Shown: positions 33,143 through 42,937 of the stretch, one piece after another | Numbering within the stretch: position 1 is the first letter of the stretch | Layout of the letters: the number at the start of each line of letters is the position of its first letter | Assembly: GCF_947495995.1 (NCBI RefSeq) | Contig: NZ_CANMAX010000006.1 | Location: 62,001-126,000, forward strand | DNA: 64,000 nucleotides | Direction: 5' to 3' | Source of the DNA: an uncultured Tenacibaculum sp. | GTDB taxonomy: Bacteria; Bacteroidota; Bacteroidia; Flavobacteriales; Flavobacteriaceae | Made by a program: the position numbers and the translations under genes | The notes under the pieces: generated by a model | What the model saw: the letters and a program-made list of their open reading frames with translations, nothing else | Database searches by the model: none | What the model was told of the DNA's origin: nothing

Positions 33143-33757
33143 ATGAAAAATATTTTTATCATAGGAATTGCTGGAGGAACTGGAAGTGGAAAAACTACTG
33201 TAGTAAATCAAATTATAAACGAACTTCCACCAGATGAAGTTTGTGTTATATCTCAAGATTCTTATTACAACGCTACAGATAATTTAACCTATGATCAGCG
33301 TTCTAAAATCAATTTCGATCATCCAAGAGCTATTGACTTTGATTTATTGGTTGAACATTTAAAAGAATTAAAAAAAAATAAGATCATAGAACAACCTGTT
33401 TATTCTTTTGTTACACACAATAGAACTAAAGACACAATAAAAACTCACCCAAGGAAAGTAGTTATTGTAGAAGGAATTCTTATTTTTAACAATAAAGAAC
33501 TTAGAGATTTGTGCGACATCAAAATATTTGTACATGCAGATGCTGATGAACGTTTAATCCGAAGAGTTAAAAGAGATATTACAGAACGTGGAAGAGATAT
33601 TAACGAAGTACTAACACGTTACCAAGACACTTTGAAACCAATGCATCAAGAGTTTATTGAGCCGACAAAAAATTATGCAGATATCATTATCCCAAATGAT
33701 CGCTATAACACTGTAGCCATAGACATTGTAAGAACGGTAATTAGCGAAAGATTATAA
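33143..33757 (+). CDS. udk: Uridine kinase
   Basis: This 204-residue cytoplasmic kinase phosphorylates uridine and cytidine to their monophosphates in pyrimidine salvage. The P-loop GGTGSGKTT is at residues 11-19, followed by the nucleoside-binding SQDSYY and NFDHPRAIDF segments and the lid region RLIRRVKRDITERGRDINEVL. Length and motif order are standard. It leads an operon in which the divIC-like, mutA, secreted-protein, mutB and psd genes follow with gaps or overlaps of a few bases. The cdd gene for cytidine salvage is elsewhere in the window (57600). Confidence 0.95.
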   Translation: MKNIFIIGIAGGTGSGKTTVVNQIINELPPDEVCVISQDSYYNATDNLTYDQRSKINFDHPRAIDFDLLVEHLKELKKNKIIEQPVYSFVTHNRTKDTIKTHPRKVVIVEGILIFNNKELRDLCDIKIFVHADADERLIRRVKRDITERGRDINEVLTRYQDTLKPMHQEFIEPTKNYADIIIPNDRYNTVAIDIVRTVISERL

Positions 33758-33760
33758 TAC

Positions 33761-34078
33761 ATGAATTTTAATTCACTAAAAAACAAACCTTTCTTTAAAG
33801 TAATTACTAATGTATATTTAGTAATTCTTACTGTTTTTGTAGTATGGATGCTTTTTTTTGATGAAAACTCGTATTTAAACCATCGAGAATTCAATAAAGA
33901 AATAAAAGAACTCCAAACTTGGAATTCATATCATAAAAAGAAAATTGCTGAGGATAAAGAAACGATAAGAAAACTTCAAGATTCATTAGAACTTGAACGC
34001 TTTGCTAGAGAAAAATACTTAATGAAAAAGGAAAACGAAGATATTTACATAATCGAATTTGATACCATTAAAAAGTAA
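33761..34078 (+). CDS. Septum formation initiator, FtsB/DivIC-like
   Basis: This 105-residue bitopic division protein has a short cytoplasmic N-terminus, one TM helix (~15-33) and a periplasmic coiled coil (~45-90) rich in Glu, Lys and Leu. The conserved region ERFAREKYLMKKENEDIYIIEFD closes the protein, which is the usual FtsB/DivIC ending. It should join FtsL and FtsQ in the divisome. The gene starts 3 bases after udk and its stop overlaps the mutA start by one base. The same udk-divIC-mutA order is, as I recall, common in Flavobacteriaceae. Confidence 0.85.
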   Translation: MNFNSLKNKPFFKVITNVYLVILTVFVVWMLFFDENSYLNHREFNKEIKELQTWNSYHKKKIAEDKETIRKLQDSLELERFAREKYLMKKENEDIYIIEFDTIKK

Positions 34079-35430
34079 TGAATAATTTTTTATTTGATGA
34101 ATTTGAAGGGGTTTCAGAGAAAGCTTGGAAACAAAAAATTCAAGTTGACTTAAAAGGCCTTGATTATAATGAAACTTTATTGTGGCACACTAATGAAGGC
34201 ATTACCGTTAAACCTTTTTATTCAAAAGAAGATCAAACCCATCAACATTTGCAATTACCCGAAAACGATTTCTTTATTTGTGAGACGGTTTTTGTAGACG
34301 ATGTAAATATTGCAAACAAACTAGCAGTTGATGCTTTAAATAGAGGTGCAAATGCTATTGAATTTGTGGTTGACAAAACATTTGACATCGATGTTCTTTT
34401 AGTCAACATTGATATCAATTCAAACATTAGATTTTATTTTAAGTTTAATTTCCTTGATGCAGATTTTGTAGAAAAATTATCAAAAGCAACAAATAGCTCT
34501 AACTGCTATTTCAATATTGATATTATTGGAAACCTAGCCAAAACAGGAAATTGGTTTACTAACTTAAAATCTGATCACGAACAATTAGAGAAAATTACAA
34601 CGCAAAATAACAGTATTGCAGTCAACGCTTCTATATATCAAAATGCAGGAGCAAATTGTACGCAACAGTTAGCATATGCTTTAGCACACGCAAATGAATA
34701 TTTAAATCATTTCGAAGGTAATATTGCAGATAAAATTCATTTTAATTTTTCTGTTGGTAGCAATTACTTTTTTGAAATCGCGAAACTTAGAGCTTTTAGA
34801 ATTCTTTGGAACGCTTTACTAAAAGAATACGGTATAGAAAATAAAGAAGACGCTCACATTTTCACACAGCCATCACTTCGTAATAAAACATTATATGATT
34901 ACAACGTAAACATGCTTCGTACTACTTCTGAAAGTATGAGTGCTGTTTTAGGTGGAACCAATACTGTTTCCAATGTTTCTTATGATGAAATATTTCATAA
35001 GTCAAATGAATTTGGAGAACGTATTTCTAGAAACCAATTATTAGTTTTAAAAGAAGAAAGCGGATTTGAAAATGCTCAACATTTTGCAGACGGAAGCTAT
35101 TATATAGAATCAATCACGCAACAGTTAGCAGAAAACGCTTTAGAAATTTTCAAACAAATTGAGCAAGGTGGCGGATTTTTAAAGCAACTAAAAGAAGGTA
35201 TTATTCAACGTAAAATTGAAGAATCTGCTCAAAAAGAACAAGAACTTTTTGACAACGGAAATCTAGTTTTATTAGGGACCAATAAAATTCAGAACGATAA
35301 AGATCAAATGAAAAATGATTTAGAATTATTTCCTTTTGTAAAAAAACGTTTAGAAAAAACTTTAATCCAGCCAATCATTCAAAAACGATTAGCAGAAAAA
35401 TTAGAGCAACAACGACTAGAAGATGAGTAA
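34078..35430 (+). CDS. mutA: Methylmalonyl-CoA mutase, small (beta) subunit
   Basis: This 450-residue protein is the non-catalytic subunit of the heterodimeric B12-dependent methylmalonyl-CoA mutase, which interconverts succinyl-CoA and methylmalonyl-CoA. It shows the mutase TIM-barrel pattern (AWKQKIQVDLKGLDYNETLLWHTNEGITVKPFYS; FSVGSNYFFEIAKLRAFRILW; TTSESMSAVLGGTNTVSNVSYD). It is far shorter than actinobacterial MutA (about 620-640 residues) because the C-terminal degenerate B12-like domain is absent. I believe this short form is normal for flavobacteria. The ATG overlaps the preceding stop, and 8 bases at the 3' end overlap the unknown gene that precedes mutB. Confidence 0.9.
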   Translation: MNNFLFDEFEGVSEKAWKQKIQVDLKGLDYNETLLWHTNEGITVKPFYSKEDQTHQHLQLPENDFFICETVFVDDVNIANKLAVDALNRGANAIEFVVDKTFDIDVLLVNIDINSNIRFYFKFNFLDADFVEKLSKATNSSNCYFNIDIIGNLAKTGNWFTNLKSDHEQLEKITTQNNSIAVNASIYQNAGANCTQQLAYALAHANEYLNHFEGNIADKIHFNFSVGSNYFFEIAKLRAFRILWNALLKEYGIENKEDAHIFTQPSLRNKTLYDYNVNMLRTTSESMSAVLGGTNTVSNVSYDEIFHKSNEFGERISRNQLLVLKEESGFENAQHFADGSYYIESITQQLAENALEIFKQIEQGGGFLKQLKEGIIQRKIEESAQKEQELFDNGNLVLLGTNKIQNDKDQMKNDLELFPFVKKRLEKTLIQPIIQKRLAEKLEQQRLEDE

Positions 35431-36121
35431 ATTCTTACATATATTATTTTTCGTATTTATTACTCAAATAACTCACTCACAAATAATCAATCCTAAAAGA
35501 GATTCATTCTCTTCCAGAAAAAATCGTTTAATAGATAACATGGTTGATCATTTTGAAGATATTATTTGTAAAAAATACCGAATAGATAAAAATCATGCTC
35601 ACAATGCATTTAAAAAATATATAATTGCTTTAAATAATAACTTTCATTTTATAACTCAAGATTCAAAGCAAAAGAAAACAATCGACAGCACTTTTGTTAC
35701 TAAAAAATCTATCAAACTACTTTTAAATTCGGACCGAATATTAAAAGACTATATTTGGATAAAAGAAAAAGAAAATAGAACTCGACAAGGGTTTAAAAGT
35801 TTATCAGAGCTTGACTCTGAAACTATAAATAAAATGAGTCCAACTACTTTAAAGTGGTTCAAGGAACAAGAAAAAAGGAACGACATATTAGTTATAAATT
35901 ATTTTGACTCTTTTTCTGAAAAAACAATGACTGAAGCAAACAATAAAGATTTGACTGATTTAATTACCTCCTTTAGAGAAACTTCAGGTTACTCACCTCA
36001 AATAACAGCATCTGCTTTATTAAATTTAAAAGAAGAAGATTACAAAAACCTAGCTATAAAAACCTTTATAGCTTTTCAATTATATTACGCTTACCTAAAC
36101 TCACATGTAACTTATGAGTAG
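35423..36121 (+). CDS. Unknown secreted protein encoded between the two mutase subunits
   Basis: This 232-residue protein of unknown function has a signal peptide (~1-19, ending ITHSQ), so it leaves the cytoplasm, unlike both flanking mutase subunits. The mature part is highly charged and mostly helical, with basic patches ([34 protein letters not shown]) and no known catalytic motif. It has only one cysteine in the mature region. It overlaps mutA by 8 bases and mutB by 8 bases, so it is translated as part of the same message. Similar insertions may exist in related genomes, but I recall no family name. Confidence 0.7.
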   Translation: MSKFLHILFFVFITQITHSQIINPKRDSFSSRKNRLIDNMVDHFEDIICKKYRIDKNHAHNAFKKYIIALNNNFHFITQDSKQKKTIDSTFVTKKSIKLLLNSDRILKDYIWIKEKENRTRQGFKSLSELDSETINKMSPTTLKWFKEQEKRNDILVINYFDSFSEKTMTEANNKDLTDLITSFRETSGYSPQITASALLNLKEEDYKNLAIKTFIAFQLYYAYLNSHVTYE

Positions 36122-38177
36122 AAAAGATATTTCCAATATAAAAATAGACAACAGTTCAACTTCTGAAAAAAAGAGTTTCGAACATGAAAAGTTTGTAGCT
36201 GGTATTGCTCCGAATTTACGAGGACCGTATTCTACAATGTATGTTAGAAGACCTTGGACTATTCGTCAATATGCAGGTTTTTCTACTGCTGAAGAAAGTA
36301 ATGCTTTTTATAGAAGAAACTTAGCTGCTGGACAAAAAGGTTTATCCGTTGCTTTCGATTTAGCAACGCACAGAGGTTACGACTCAGATCACGAAAGAGT
36401 TCAAGGTGATGTTGGAAAAGCTGGTGTTGCCATAGATTCTGTGGAAGACATGAAGGTATTATTCGATCAAATACCTTTAGATAAGATGTCGGTTTCTATG
36501 ACAATGAACGGAGCCGTATTACCTATTCTTGCTTTTTATATTATTGCTGCTGAAGAACAAGGCGTAAAACCAGAACAATTAGCAGGAACTATTCAAAATG
36601 ATATTTTAAAGGAGTTTATGGTTAGAAATACTTATATCTATCCTCCTACTCCTTCAATGAAAATTATTGCTGATATTTTCGAATATACTAGTAATAATAT
36701 GCCAAAGTTCAATTCAATTTCTATTTCTGGATACCATATGCAAGAAGCTGGAGCAACTCCAGAAATTGAATTAGCATATACATTAGCCGATGGATTGGAA
36801 TACATTAAGACTGGTTTAGCTGCCGGAATGGATATTGACGCTTTTGCTCCAAGATTATCTTTTTTCTGGGCCATTGGAATGAATCATTTTACTGAAATTG
36901 CAAAAATGCGCGCTGGTAGAATGTTATGGGCAAAACTGGTAAAACAATTCAACCCAAAGAATCCAAAATCTTTAGCACTAAGAACACACTGTCAAACAAG
37001 CGGATGGAGTTTAACAGAGCAAGACCCTTTTAACAATGTAGCAAGAACAGCAATTGAAGCAATGGCTGCTGCTTTTGGTGGAACACAAAGCTTACACACC
37101 AATGCTTTAGATGAAGCGATTGCATTACCTACAGATTTCTCTGCTCGTATTGCAAGAAACACTCAAATTTATCTACAACAGGAAACTCACATAACGAAAA
37201 CTGTTGACCCTTGGGCAGGAAGTTATCACTTAGAACAACTTACAGAAGAAATCACTAACAAAGCTTGGAAATTAATTCAAGAGGTTGATGAATTAGGAGG
37301 AATGACAAAAGCTATCGAAAAAGGTATTCCCAAGATGAGAATTGAAGAAGCGGCTGCAATTAAGCAAGCTCGAATTGATAGTGGTCAAGATGTAATTGTT
37401 GGTGTAAACAAATATCAATTAGAACAAGAAGATCCTTTACATATTTTAGAGGTAGACAACGAAGCTGTTCGTAAATCTCAAATTGATCGTTTAGACGATT
37501 TAAAAGCGAAAAGAAATCAAGCTGAAGTTGATCAATGCCTAGCGGATTTAACAAAATGTGCAGAAACTGGTAACGGAAATTTACTAGGTTTAGCAGTTAA
37601 AGCTGCAAGAAAAAGAGCTACATTAGGTGAAATTTCAGATGCTTTAGAATCTATTTTTGGTAGACATAAAGCAGTACATAAAACCATATCTGGCGTGTAT
37701 AGTAAAGAAATAAAAGACGATTCGTTATTCAAAAAAGCTAGTGAATTAGCCGATAACTTTGCTGAACTTGAAGGTAGAAGACCAAGAATAATGATTGCTA
37801 AACTAGGTCAAGATGGTCATGATCGTGGTGCAAAAGTTGTTGCCACTGGTTATGCTGACTTAGGATTTGATGTAGATGTTGGTCCGCTTTTCCAAACACC
37901 AAAAGAAGCAGCCAAACAAGCTATTGAGAATGATGTTCATATTTTAGGAATTTCATCTTTAGCAGCAGGACATAAAACATTAGTTCCTCAAGTAATTGGA
38001 GAATTAAAAAATTATGGTCGTGAAGATATTATGGTAATTGTTGGTGGTGTAATTCCAGCTCAAGATTATCAGTTTTTATTTGATGCTGGTGCTGTTGGAG
38101 TTTTCGGACCAGGAACAAAAATTGCACAAGCTGCAATTGACATGTTAGAAATTTTAATTGATAGTGTAGAAGAATAA
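36114..38177 (+). CDS. mutB: Methylmalonyl-CoA mutase, large (alpha) subunit
   Basis: This 687-residue subunit carries the active site and cobalamin. The N-terminal TIM-barrel part (~20-530) shows [27 protein letters not shown], the substrate segment [23 protein letters not shown] and [19 protein letters not shown]. The C-terminal B12 domain (~555-685) has the DxHxxG motif as [12 protein letters not shown] with ligand H569, and the later GISSLAAGH and VVGGVIP segments. Length is a little below actinobacterial MutB (about 730). It overlaps the preceding unknown gene by 8 bases and lies 2 bases before psd. The pathway is propionate/odd-chain or branched amino-acid breakdown, which suits the fad genes in the same window. 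Confidence 0.95.
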   Translation: MSRKDISNIKIDNSSTSEKKSFEHEKFVAGIAPNLRGPYSTMYVRRPWTIRQYAGFSTAEESNAFYRRNLAAGQKGLSVAFDLATHRGYDSDHERVQGDVGKAGVAIDSVEDMKVLFDQIPLDKMSVSMTMNGAVLPILAFYIIAAEEQGVKPEQLAGTIQNDILKEFMVRNTYIYPPTPSMKIIADIFEYTSNNMPKFNSISISGYHMQEAGATPEIELAYTLADGLEYIKTGLAAGMDIDAFAPRLSFFWAIGMNHFTEIAKMRAGRMLWAKLVKQFNPKNPKSLALRTHCQTSGWSLTEQDPFNNVARTAIEAMAAAFGGTQSLHTNALDEAIALPTDFSARIARNTQIYLQQETHITKTVDPWAGSYHLEQLTEEITNKAWKLIQEVDELGGMTKAIEKGIPKMRIEEAAAIKQARIDSGQDVIVGVNKYQLEQEDPLHILEVDNEAVRKSQIDRLDDLKAKRNQAEVDQCLADLTKCAETGNGNLLGLAVKAARKRATLGEISDALESIFGRHKAVHKTISGVYSKEIKDDSLFKKASELADNFAELEGRRPRIMIAKLGQDGHDRGAKVVATGYADLGFDVDVGPLFQTPKEAAKQAIENDVHILGISSLAAGHKTLVPQVIGELKNYGREDIMVIVGGVIPAQDYQFLFDAGAVGVFGPGTKIAQAAIDMLEILIDSVEE

Positions 38178-38179
38178 TC

Positions 38180-39058
38180 ATGCAAATAAAATTCATCAAT
38201 AGAAAAACAGGCAAAACAGAAATCGAAACTCCTCCTGGAGAAGGTTTTTTGAAACTTTTATACAACAATCCGTTTGGAAAAATGCTATTTCTTCCTTTGG
38301 TAAAACGTAAATTTTTATCTGAATGGTACGGAAGAAAAATGAATAAAAAATCTTCTACAAAAAAAATAGAAGGTTTTGTTGCTGATCTAAACATTGATAT
38401 TTCTGAAGCTAAAAAATCTATTGATGAGTTTACATCTTTCAACGATTTTTTCTATCGTGAATTAAAACCTGAGGCTAGACCAATAGAAAACGGATTCATA
38501 TCTCCTGGTGATGGAAAATTATTAGCGTTCGAAAATATCGAAGATGTACATAATTTCTTTGTTAAAGGAAGAAAATTTACATTAAATGAATTTTTAAGTG
38601 ATAAAACATTAGCAGAAAAATATAAAAATGCTTCTTTGTTAATTTTACGATTAGCTCCGAATGATTATCACAGATATCATTTTCCATATGAAGGAATTCC
38701 ATCTTCTTCAACAAAAATAAAAGGGGATTATCTATCTGTCTCACCCTACGCCTTAGCATCCAACTTTACAACTGTATTTTGCGAAAACAAACGTGAATAT
38801 TGTATTTTAAAAACTGAAGACAAAGGTGATATCTTATTAGCGCCTGTTGGAGCAACCATGGTAGGTAGTATTTTAGAAACCTACACAGCAAATTCTCCTG
38901 TTAACAAAGGTGATGAAATGGGCTATTTTGCTTTTGGCGGATCTACAATTGTAGTCTTGGTTGATAAAGACAAAATTCAGATTGATAGTGATATTTTAGA
39001 AAACACTAAAAATCAGATTGAAACCTTTGTTAAAATGGGCGAACAAATAGGAAATTAA
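38180..39058 (+). CDS. psd: Phosphatidylserine decarboxylase proenzyme
   Basis: This 292-residue membrane-associated enzyme makes phosphatidylethanolamine from phosphatidylserine. The pyruvoyl-forming self-cleavage site is FGGSTIV with S255, so the chain splits into a ~254-residue beta and a ~38-residue alpha subunit; the motif reads GGST rather than the E. coli LGST, as in several other phyla. Other marks are FNDFFYRELKPEARP (~90-104), SPGDG (~111-115), RLAPNDYHRYHFP (the DYHR His, ~162-174) and the long central beta region. It starts 2 bases after mutB and closes the operon. The link of a lipid enzyme with the mutase operon has no obvious metabolic reason. Confidence 0.92.
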   Translation: MQIKFINRKTGKTEIETPPGEGFLKLLYNNPFGKMLFLPLVKRKFLSEWYGRKMNKKSSTKKIEGFVADLNIDISEAKKSIDEFTSFNDFFYRELKPEARPIENGFISPGDGKLLAFENIEDVHNFFVKGRKFTLNEFLSDKTLAEKYKNASLLILRLAPNDYHRYHFPYEGIPSSSTKIKGDYLSVSPYALASNFTTVFCENKREYCILKTEDKGDILLAPVGATMVGSILETYTANSPVNKGDEMGYFAFGGSTIVVLVDKDKIQIDSDILENTKNQIETFVKMGEQIGN

Positions 39059-39131
39059 TTTGTCTTAATTTTAACTTATTCTAAAGATTAAAAATCACTT
39101 CTACTCACAAGTTATTTCTTGTAACTTTCCG

Positions 39132-39139
39132 TAACTTTG
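39132..39139 (+). promoter_or_regulatory. -7 element upstream of ccsBA
   Basis: TAACTTTG matches TAnnTTTG, 25 bases before the ATG at 39165. GTAACTTT occurs twice in tandem here (39121-39128 and 39131-39138), and an ACAAG/CTTGT hairpin lies just upstream at 39107-39122. No standard -33 TTG was found. Confidence 0.5.
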
Positions 39140-39164
39140 CACAGTTTTATCTACGCAATTTACA

Positions 39165-42100
39165 ATGAAGAAAATCTTAAATATATTATACTCTACTCGT
39201 TTAATGGCTGTGTTATTTTTTGTTTTTGCAGCCGCAATGGGAATTGCTACATTTATAGAAAATGACTTTGGAACTCAAACAGCAAAAAAACTAGTGTACA
39301 ACACTTGGTGGTTTGAGTTAATCATGGTATTCTTTATCATTAATTTCTTTGGAAATATTTTCAGATACAAATTATTAAGAAAAGAAAAATGGACTGTTTT
39401 TATGTTTCATATTGCTTTTCTTTTCATAATTATTGGTGCAGGAATTACAAGATATATTGGTTATGAAGGAATGATGATTATCGATGAAGGAGAATCTACT
39501 AACATTTTCTTGTCAGACGTTAATTATCTTAATGCTACTATTGATGATAATGCTTCTCAAAAAACATATGATGAAAAATTATTATTATCAGCTTGGGGAA
39601 AAAATAGCAAAGACTTCACTTTTAAATTTCAACCAAACAAAAGTAAACCAGCTAATGAAATTAACTTTAAACTTGTGGATTACATTCCTTGGTCTGAGAA
39701 AAAATTAGTCTTAGATGAAAATGGAGTTGAACATTTATTCTTTGTAGAAAGTTCTAGCGGTAGTCGTCATGAACATTACATTAAAAGAGGAACTATTCAA
39801 AACATTCACAATATTTTAGTTGGATTTGATGCTCCAAATAGAAACGCTAATATTAATTTCTTTTACGAAGGAAAAAACTTAAAATTCACTTCTAAAGTAG
39901 ATGGAAATTGGTTGCGTATGGCAGATCAAAAACGTGGTCAAATAGTTAAAGACAGTGCTCAACATTTTCAGTTTTTAACGCTTCATAATGTAGACGGACT
40001 TCAGTTTGTAATCCCTCGTCCTGCCGAAAAAGGTGAAGTAAAAACTGTTCGTGGTAAAAAAGATGATAAAAAGTTTGACACTGTGGTTTTCGATATTTCA
40101 TGTAATGGAGAAACAAAACAAGTAGAATTTGTTGGAGGTCAATTTAACACCAGTAACAAACAAGATTTAACTATTGGAGGTTTAAATATTAGAGCTTGGT
40201 ATGGTGCAAAATTATTACAAACTCCGTTTAATGTTAAGCTAAACGATTTTCAATTAGAGAAATATCCAGGATCTGAAACTGCTTCTTCATACGCTAGTGA
40301 AGTTTCCGTAATTGACAATAATGATTCTTTCGATTACAGAATTTACATGAATCACATTTTAGATTACAAAGGCTATAAATTCTTTCAAGCGAGTTACAAA
40401 AACGAAGGACAAGCTATTGAACAAACTCACTTATCTGTAAATCATGATTTCTGGGGAACGTTTGTTACCTACCTAGGATATTCACTTTTATATATTGGTT
40501 TAATTTCTATGTTATTTGCTAAACATACTCGATTCGATAGTTTGAAAAAACAACTAAAAAAACTTCAAAATAAAAGAGCTGTACTTTTCTTACCATTAGT
40601 ATTCTCATTCGGATTAACTTTTGGTCAACACGAGACACACAAAAACCTTCTTTCCGAAGAAAAAATAGATAGTATTTTACAAGCAAATAGTGTAGATATA
40701 AAACATGCAGATAAGTTCAGTAAAATTGTAATTCAAGATGCTGGAGGAAGAATGAAGCCTGCACATACATTTGCATCAGAACTTGTAAGAAAAGTTTCAC
40801 ATTCAGATAGTTTTAAAGGAATGACTCCAAGTCAGATTTTACTTTCTATGACTGAATATCCTCGATTCTGGTTTCAAGTGCCGTTTATATATCTTGAAAG
40901 AGGAAATTATAAAATACGAGAAGCTTTAGATTTACCTAAAGATGCTACGCACGCACGATTTATTGATTTTTATGATACGAAAGGAAATTCAAAAATCAGC
41001 AAATTAATTGGTGAAGCACAGAAGAAAAAGATTCAGAATAAATTTGAGCAAGATGTTATTAAAATTGAAAAGCGTTTATGGTTATTAAACCAAGCTATTG
41101 GAGGAGGAATTTTAAAAATATATCCTATTCCAAACGATGAGAATAACAAGTGGGTTTCACAACCTGAAACTTCTCAAGCTCCTTTTAGAGGAACCGACTC
41201 TGTTTTCGTGAAGCAATCTTTACCAGTTTACCTACAATTATTACAAGAAGCGAAAAAATCGAATGATTATACTGAAGCAGGAAAAATATTAGATGGTATT
41301 AAAAAATTCCAAAACAAATATGGAAGTGAAGTACTTCCTTCTGAGACAAAAATAAATGCGGAAATTCTTTACAACAAAGCTAAAATATTCCCTAAGCTTG
41401 CTAAATACTATGGTTTAGTAAGTGTACTTTTAATTGTTTTTGTAATTCTTCAGATCTTTTACAATAAGAAAGTATTTAAATCAATATCAAAGATTTTAAT
41501 TTACTCTATAATTGGATTATTTCTAATTCAAACATCAGGATTAATTGTTAGATGGTATATTTCTGGTCATGCTCCATGGAGTAATGCGTATGAAAGTGTT
41601 ATTTATGTTGCTTGGGCTACAATGCTGTTTGGTTTAACTTTAGGAAGAAAATCTTCACTAACAATTGGTGCTGCTACATTTGTTTCTGCTATAATTCTTG
41701 CATTTGCAAATCAATATTGGATAGATCCAGAAATAGCAAACTTACAACCGGTACTTAACTCTTGGTGGGTTTTAGTTCATGTATCTATTATTGTTGCTAG
41801 TTATGGACCTTTCTCATTAAGTATGATTTTAGGAGTTTTAGCGTTGATATTATTAATCTTTAAAAACGAAAAAAATCATAAAAAGATAGATGAGAACGTT
41901 AAAGAAGTTACCTTAATTAATGAAATGTCTTTAACTGTTGGTGTAGTAATGCTTACCGTTGGAAACTTCTTAGGAGGGATGTGGGCCAATGAAAGTTGGG
42001 GACGTTATTGGGGATGGGATCCTAAAGAAACTTGGGCTTTAATCTCAATAATGGTTTGTGCTTTTGTTTTACACATGCGATTAATACCAGGACTTCGAGG

Positions 42101-42308
42101 TAAAATAGCTTTCAATTTCATGTCTGCTTTCTCTTACCTTTCTATTATGATGACTTTTTTTGGAGTTAACTTCTATTTATCTGGATTACATTCATACGCT
42201 AGTGGAGATAGAGTCGTTACACCTAAAGAAGCATACATTTATATTGCTGTACTTATTTTAATTACTGTTGCTGCTTGGCTTAGAAACAAAAAGTTTTCTC
42301 AAAAGTAA
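39165..42308 (+). CDS. ccsBA: Fused cytochrome c biogenesis protein CcsB-CcsA (ResB-ResC)
   Basis: This 1047-residue inner-membrane protein carries System II cytochrome c maturation, moving haem to the periplasm and attaching it to CXXCH apocytochromes. The N-terminal ResB/CcsB part (~1-470) has TMs near 12-32, 48-66, 77-96 and 425-445 around a large periplasmic domain. A middle linker (~480-740) follows, then the CcsA part (~745-1040) with the haem-binding tryptophan-rich motif SWGRYWGWDPKETWALIS (W949 lies in it) and conserved histidines (GHAPWSN, LVHVSIIVASY, GLHSYASGD). Fusion of the two halves is usual in Bacteroidota. It has its own promoter and stands before a small membrane-protein gene. 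Confidence 0.94.
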   Translation: MKKILNILYSTRLMAVLFFVFAAAMGIATFIENDFGTQTAKKLVYNTWWFELIMVFFIINFFGNIFRYKLLRKEKWTVFMFHIAFLFIIIGAGITRYIGYEGMMIIDEGESTNIFLSDVNYLNATIDDNASQKTYDEKLLLSAWGKNSKDFTFKFQPNKSKPANEINFKLVDYIPWSEKKLVLDENGVEHLFFVESSSGSRHEHYIKRGTIQNIHNILVGFDAPNRNANINFFYEGKNLKFTSKVDGNWLRMADQKRGQIVKDSAQHFQFLTLHNVDGLQFVIPRPAEKGEVKTVRGKKDDKKFDTVVFDISCNGETKQVEFVGGQFNTSNKQDLTIGGLNIRAWYGAKLLQTPFNVKLNDFQLEKYPGSETASSYASEVSVIDNNDSFDYRIYMNHILDYKGYKFFQASYKNEGQAIEQTHLSVNHDFWGTFVTYLGYSLLYIGLISMLFAKHTRFDSLKKQLKKLQNKRAVLFLPLVFSFGLTFGQHETHKNLLSEEKIDSILQANSVDIKHADKFSKIVIQDAGGRMKPAHTFASELVRKVSHSDSFKGMTPSQILLSMTEYPRFWFQVPFIYLERGNYKIREALDLPKDATHARFIDFYDTKGNSKISKLIGEAQKKKIQNKFEQDVIKIEKRLWLLNQAIGGGILKIYPIPNDENNKWVSQPETSQAPFRGTDSVFVKQSLPVYLQLLQEAKKSNDYTEAGKILDGIKKFQNKYGSEVLPSETKINAEILYNKAKIFPKLAKYYGLVSVLLIVFVILQIFYNKKVFKSISKILIYSIIGLFLIQTSGLIVRWYISGHAPWSNAYESVIYVAWATMLFGLTLGRKSSLTIGAATFVSAIILAFANQYWIDPEIANLQPVLNSWWVLVHVSIIVASYGPFSLSMILGVLALILLIFKNEKNHKKIDENVKEVTLINEMSLTVGVVMLTVGNFLGGMWANESWGRYWGWDPKETWALISIMVCAFVLHMRLIPGLRGKIAFNFMSAFSYLSIMMTFFGVNFYLSGLHSYASGDRVVTPKEAYIYIAVLILITVAAWLRNKKFSQK

Positions 42309-42332
42309 ATTTTCATTTATATAAGAATAACG

Positions 42333-42340
42333 TACATTTG
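42333..42340 (+). promoter_or_regulatory. -7 element upstream of the small membrane/TPR-like gene
   Basis: TACATTTG matches TAnnTTTG and lies 23 bases before the ATG at 42364. No clear -33 TTG. Confidence 0.5.
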
Positions 42341-42363
42341 TCGCAAAATTAGAATGAATAAAT

Positions 42364-42879
42364 ATGTTTAATAAGAATATAAAACTAGGCTTAGCTTTTT
42401 TAACTTTTGCATGGGCCGTATATGAATTTTCTCAAGGTCACATTGGTAATGGTATAGCTATATTATTACTTACAGGAATTTTTATTCTATTCTATTTTAA
42501 AAATGAATTTATTTTACTTGCTTTTTTGAAGTTAAGAACTCAAGATTTCGATGGAGCTAAAAAATGGTTGAGTTATATTAAAAACCCTGAGACTGCATTA
42601 ACACTTAAACAACAAGGTTATTACAATTACCTTCATGGTACAATGCTTTCTCAAACCAATTTAACTCAAGCAGAAAAATTCTTAAAAAAAGCTGTAAAGC
42701 TTGGGTTATCTATGGATCATGATATGGCTATGGCTAAATTACAGTTAGCAAGTATAGCAATGTCTAAAAGAAGAAAGAGGGAAGCAACTACATTAATGAA
42801 TGAAGCAAAAAAGTTAGATAAACATGGAATGTTGAAAGAGCAAATTCAAATGCTTAAACAACAAATGAAGAGAATTTAA
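42364..42879 (+). CDS. Small membrane protein with TPR-like cytoplasmic tail
   Basis: This 171-residue protein has two close TM helices (~8-25 and ~29-47) and a soluble helical tail (~50-171). The tail has the TPR-like rhythm of paired helices (LKQQGYYNYLHGTMLSQTNLTQAEKFLKKAVKLGLSMDHDMAMAKLQLASIAMSKRRKREATTLMNEAKKL). The tail is basic, so it is likely cytoplasmic. I cannot give a family with certainty; DUF2892-like annotation is possible. It lies between ccsBA and the polysaccharide genes with its own -7 box, and need not belong to either pathway. Confidence 0.65.
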   Translation: MFNKNIKLGLAFLTFAWAVYEFSQGHIGNGIAILLLTGIFILFYFKNEFILLAFLKLRTQDFDGAKKWLSYIKNPETALTLKQQGYYNYLHGTMLSQTNLTQAEKFLKKAVKLGLSMDHDMAMAKLQLASIAMSKRRKREATTLMNEAKKLDKHGMLKEQIQMLKQQMKRI

Positions 42880-42937
42880 TCTGTAAAAATGCCATTATTT
42901 AATTAATTGTATCTTTACTCCAATTGATTCGTGATTG

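Noticed and set aside
34078-35430. Truncation of mutA as a pseudogene
   Set aside because: The reading frame ends cleanly with overlapping downstream translation, and the short form lacks only the degenerate B12-like domain, as expected in this group.
38029-38442. 137-codon minus-strand frame over the mutB-psd junction
   Set aside because: It is antisense to two well supported genes and its low-complexity C-terminus mirrors their codons.
42935-42937. TTG start one codon before the WbpM-like ATG
   Set aside because: The ATG at 42938 follows directly and is the simpler start.
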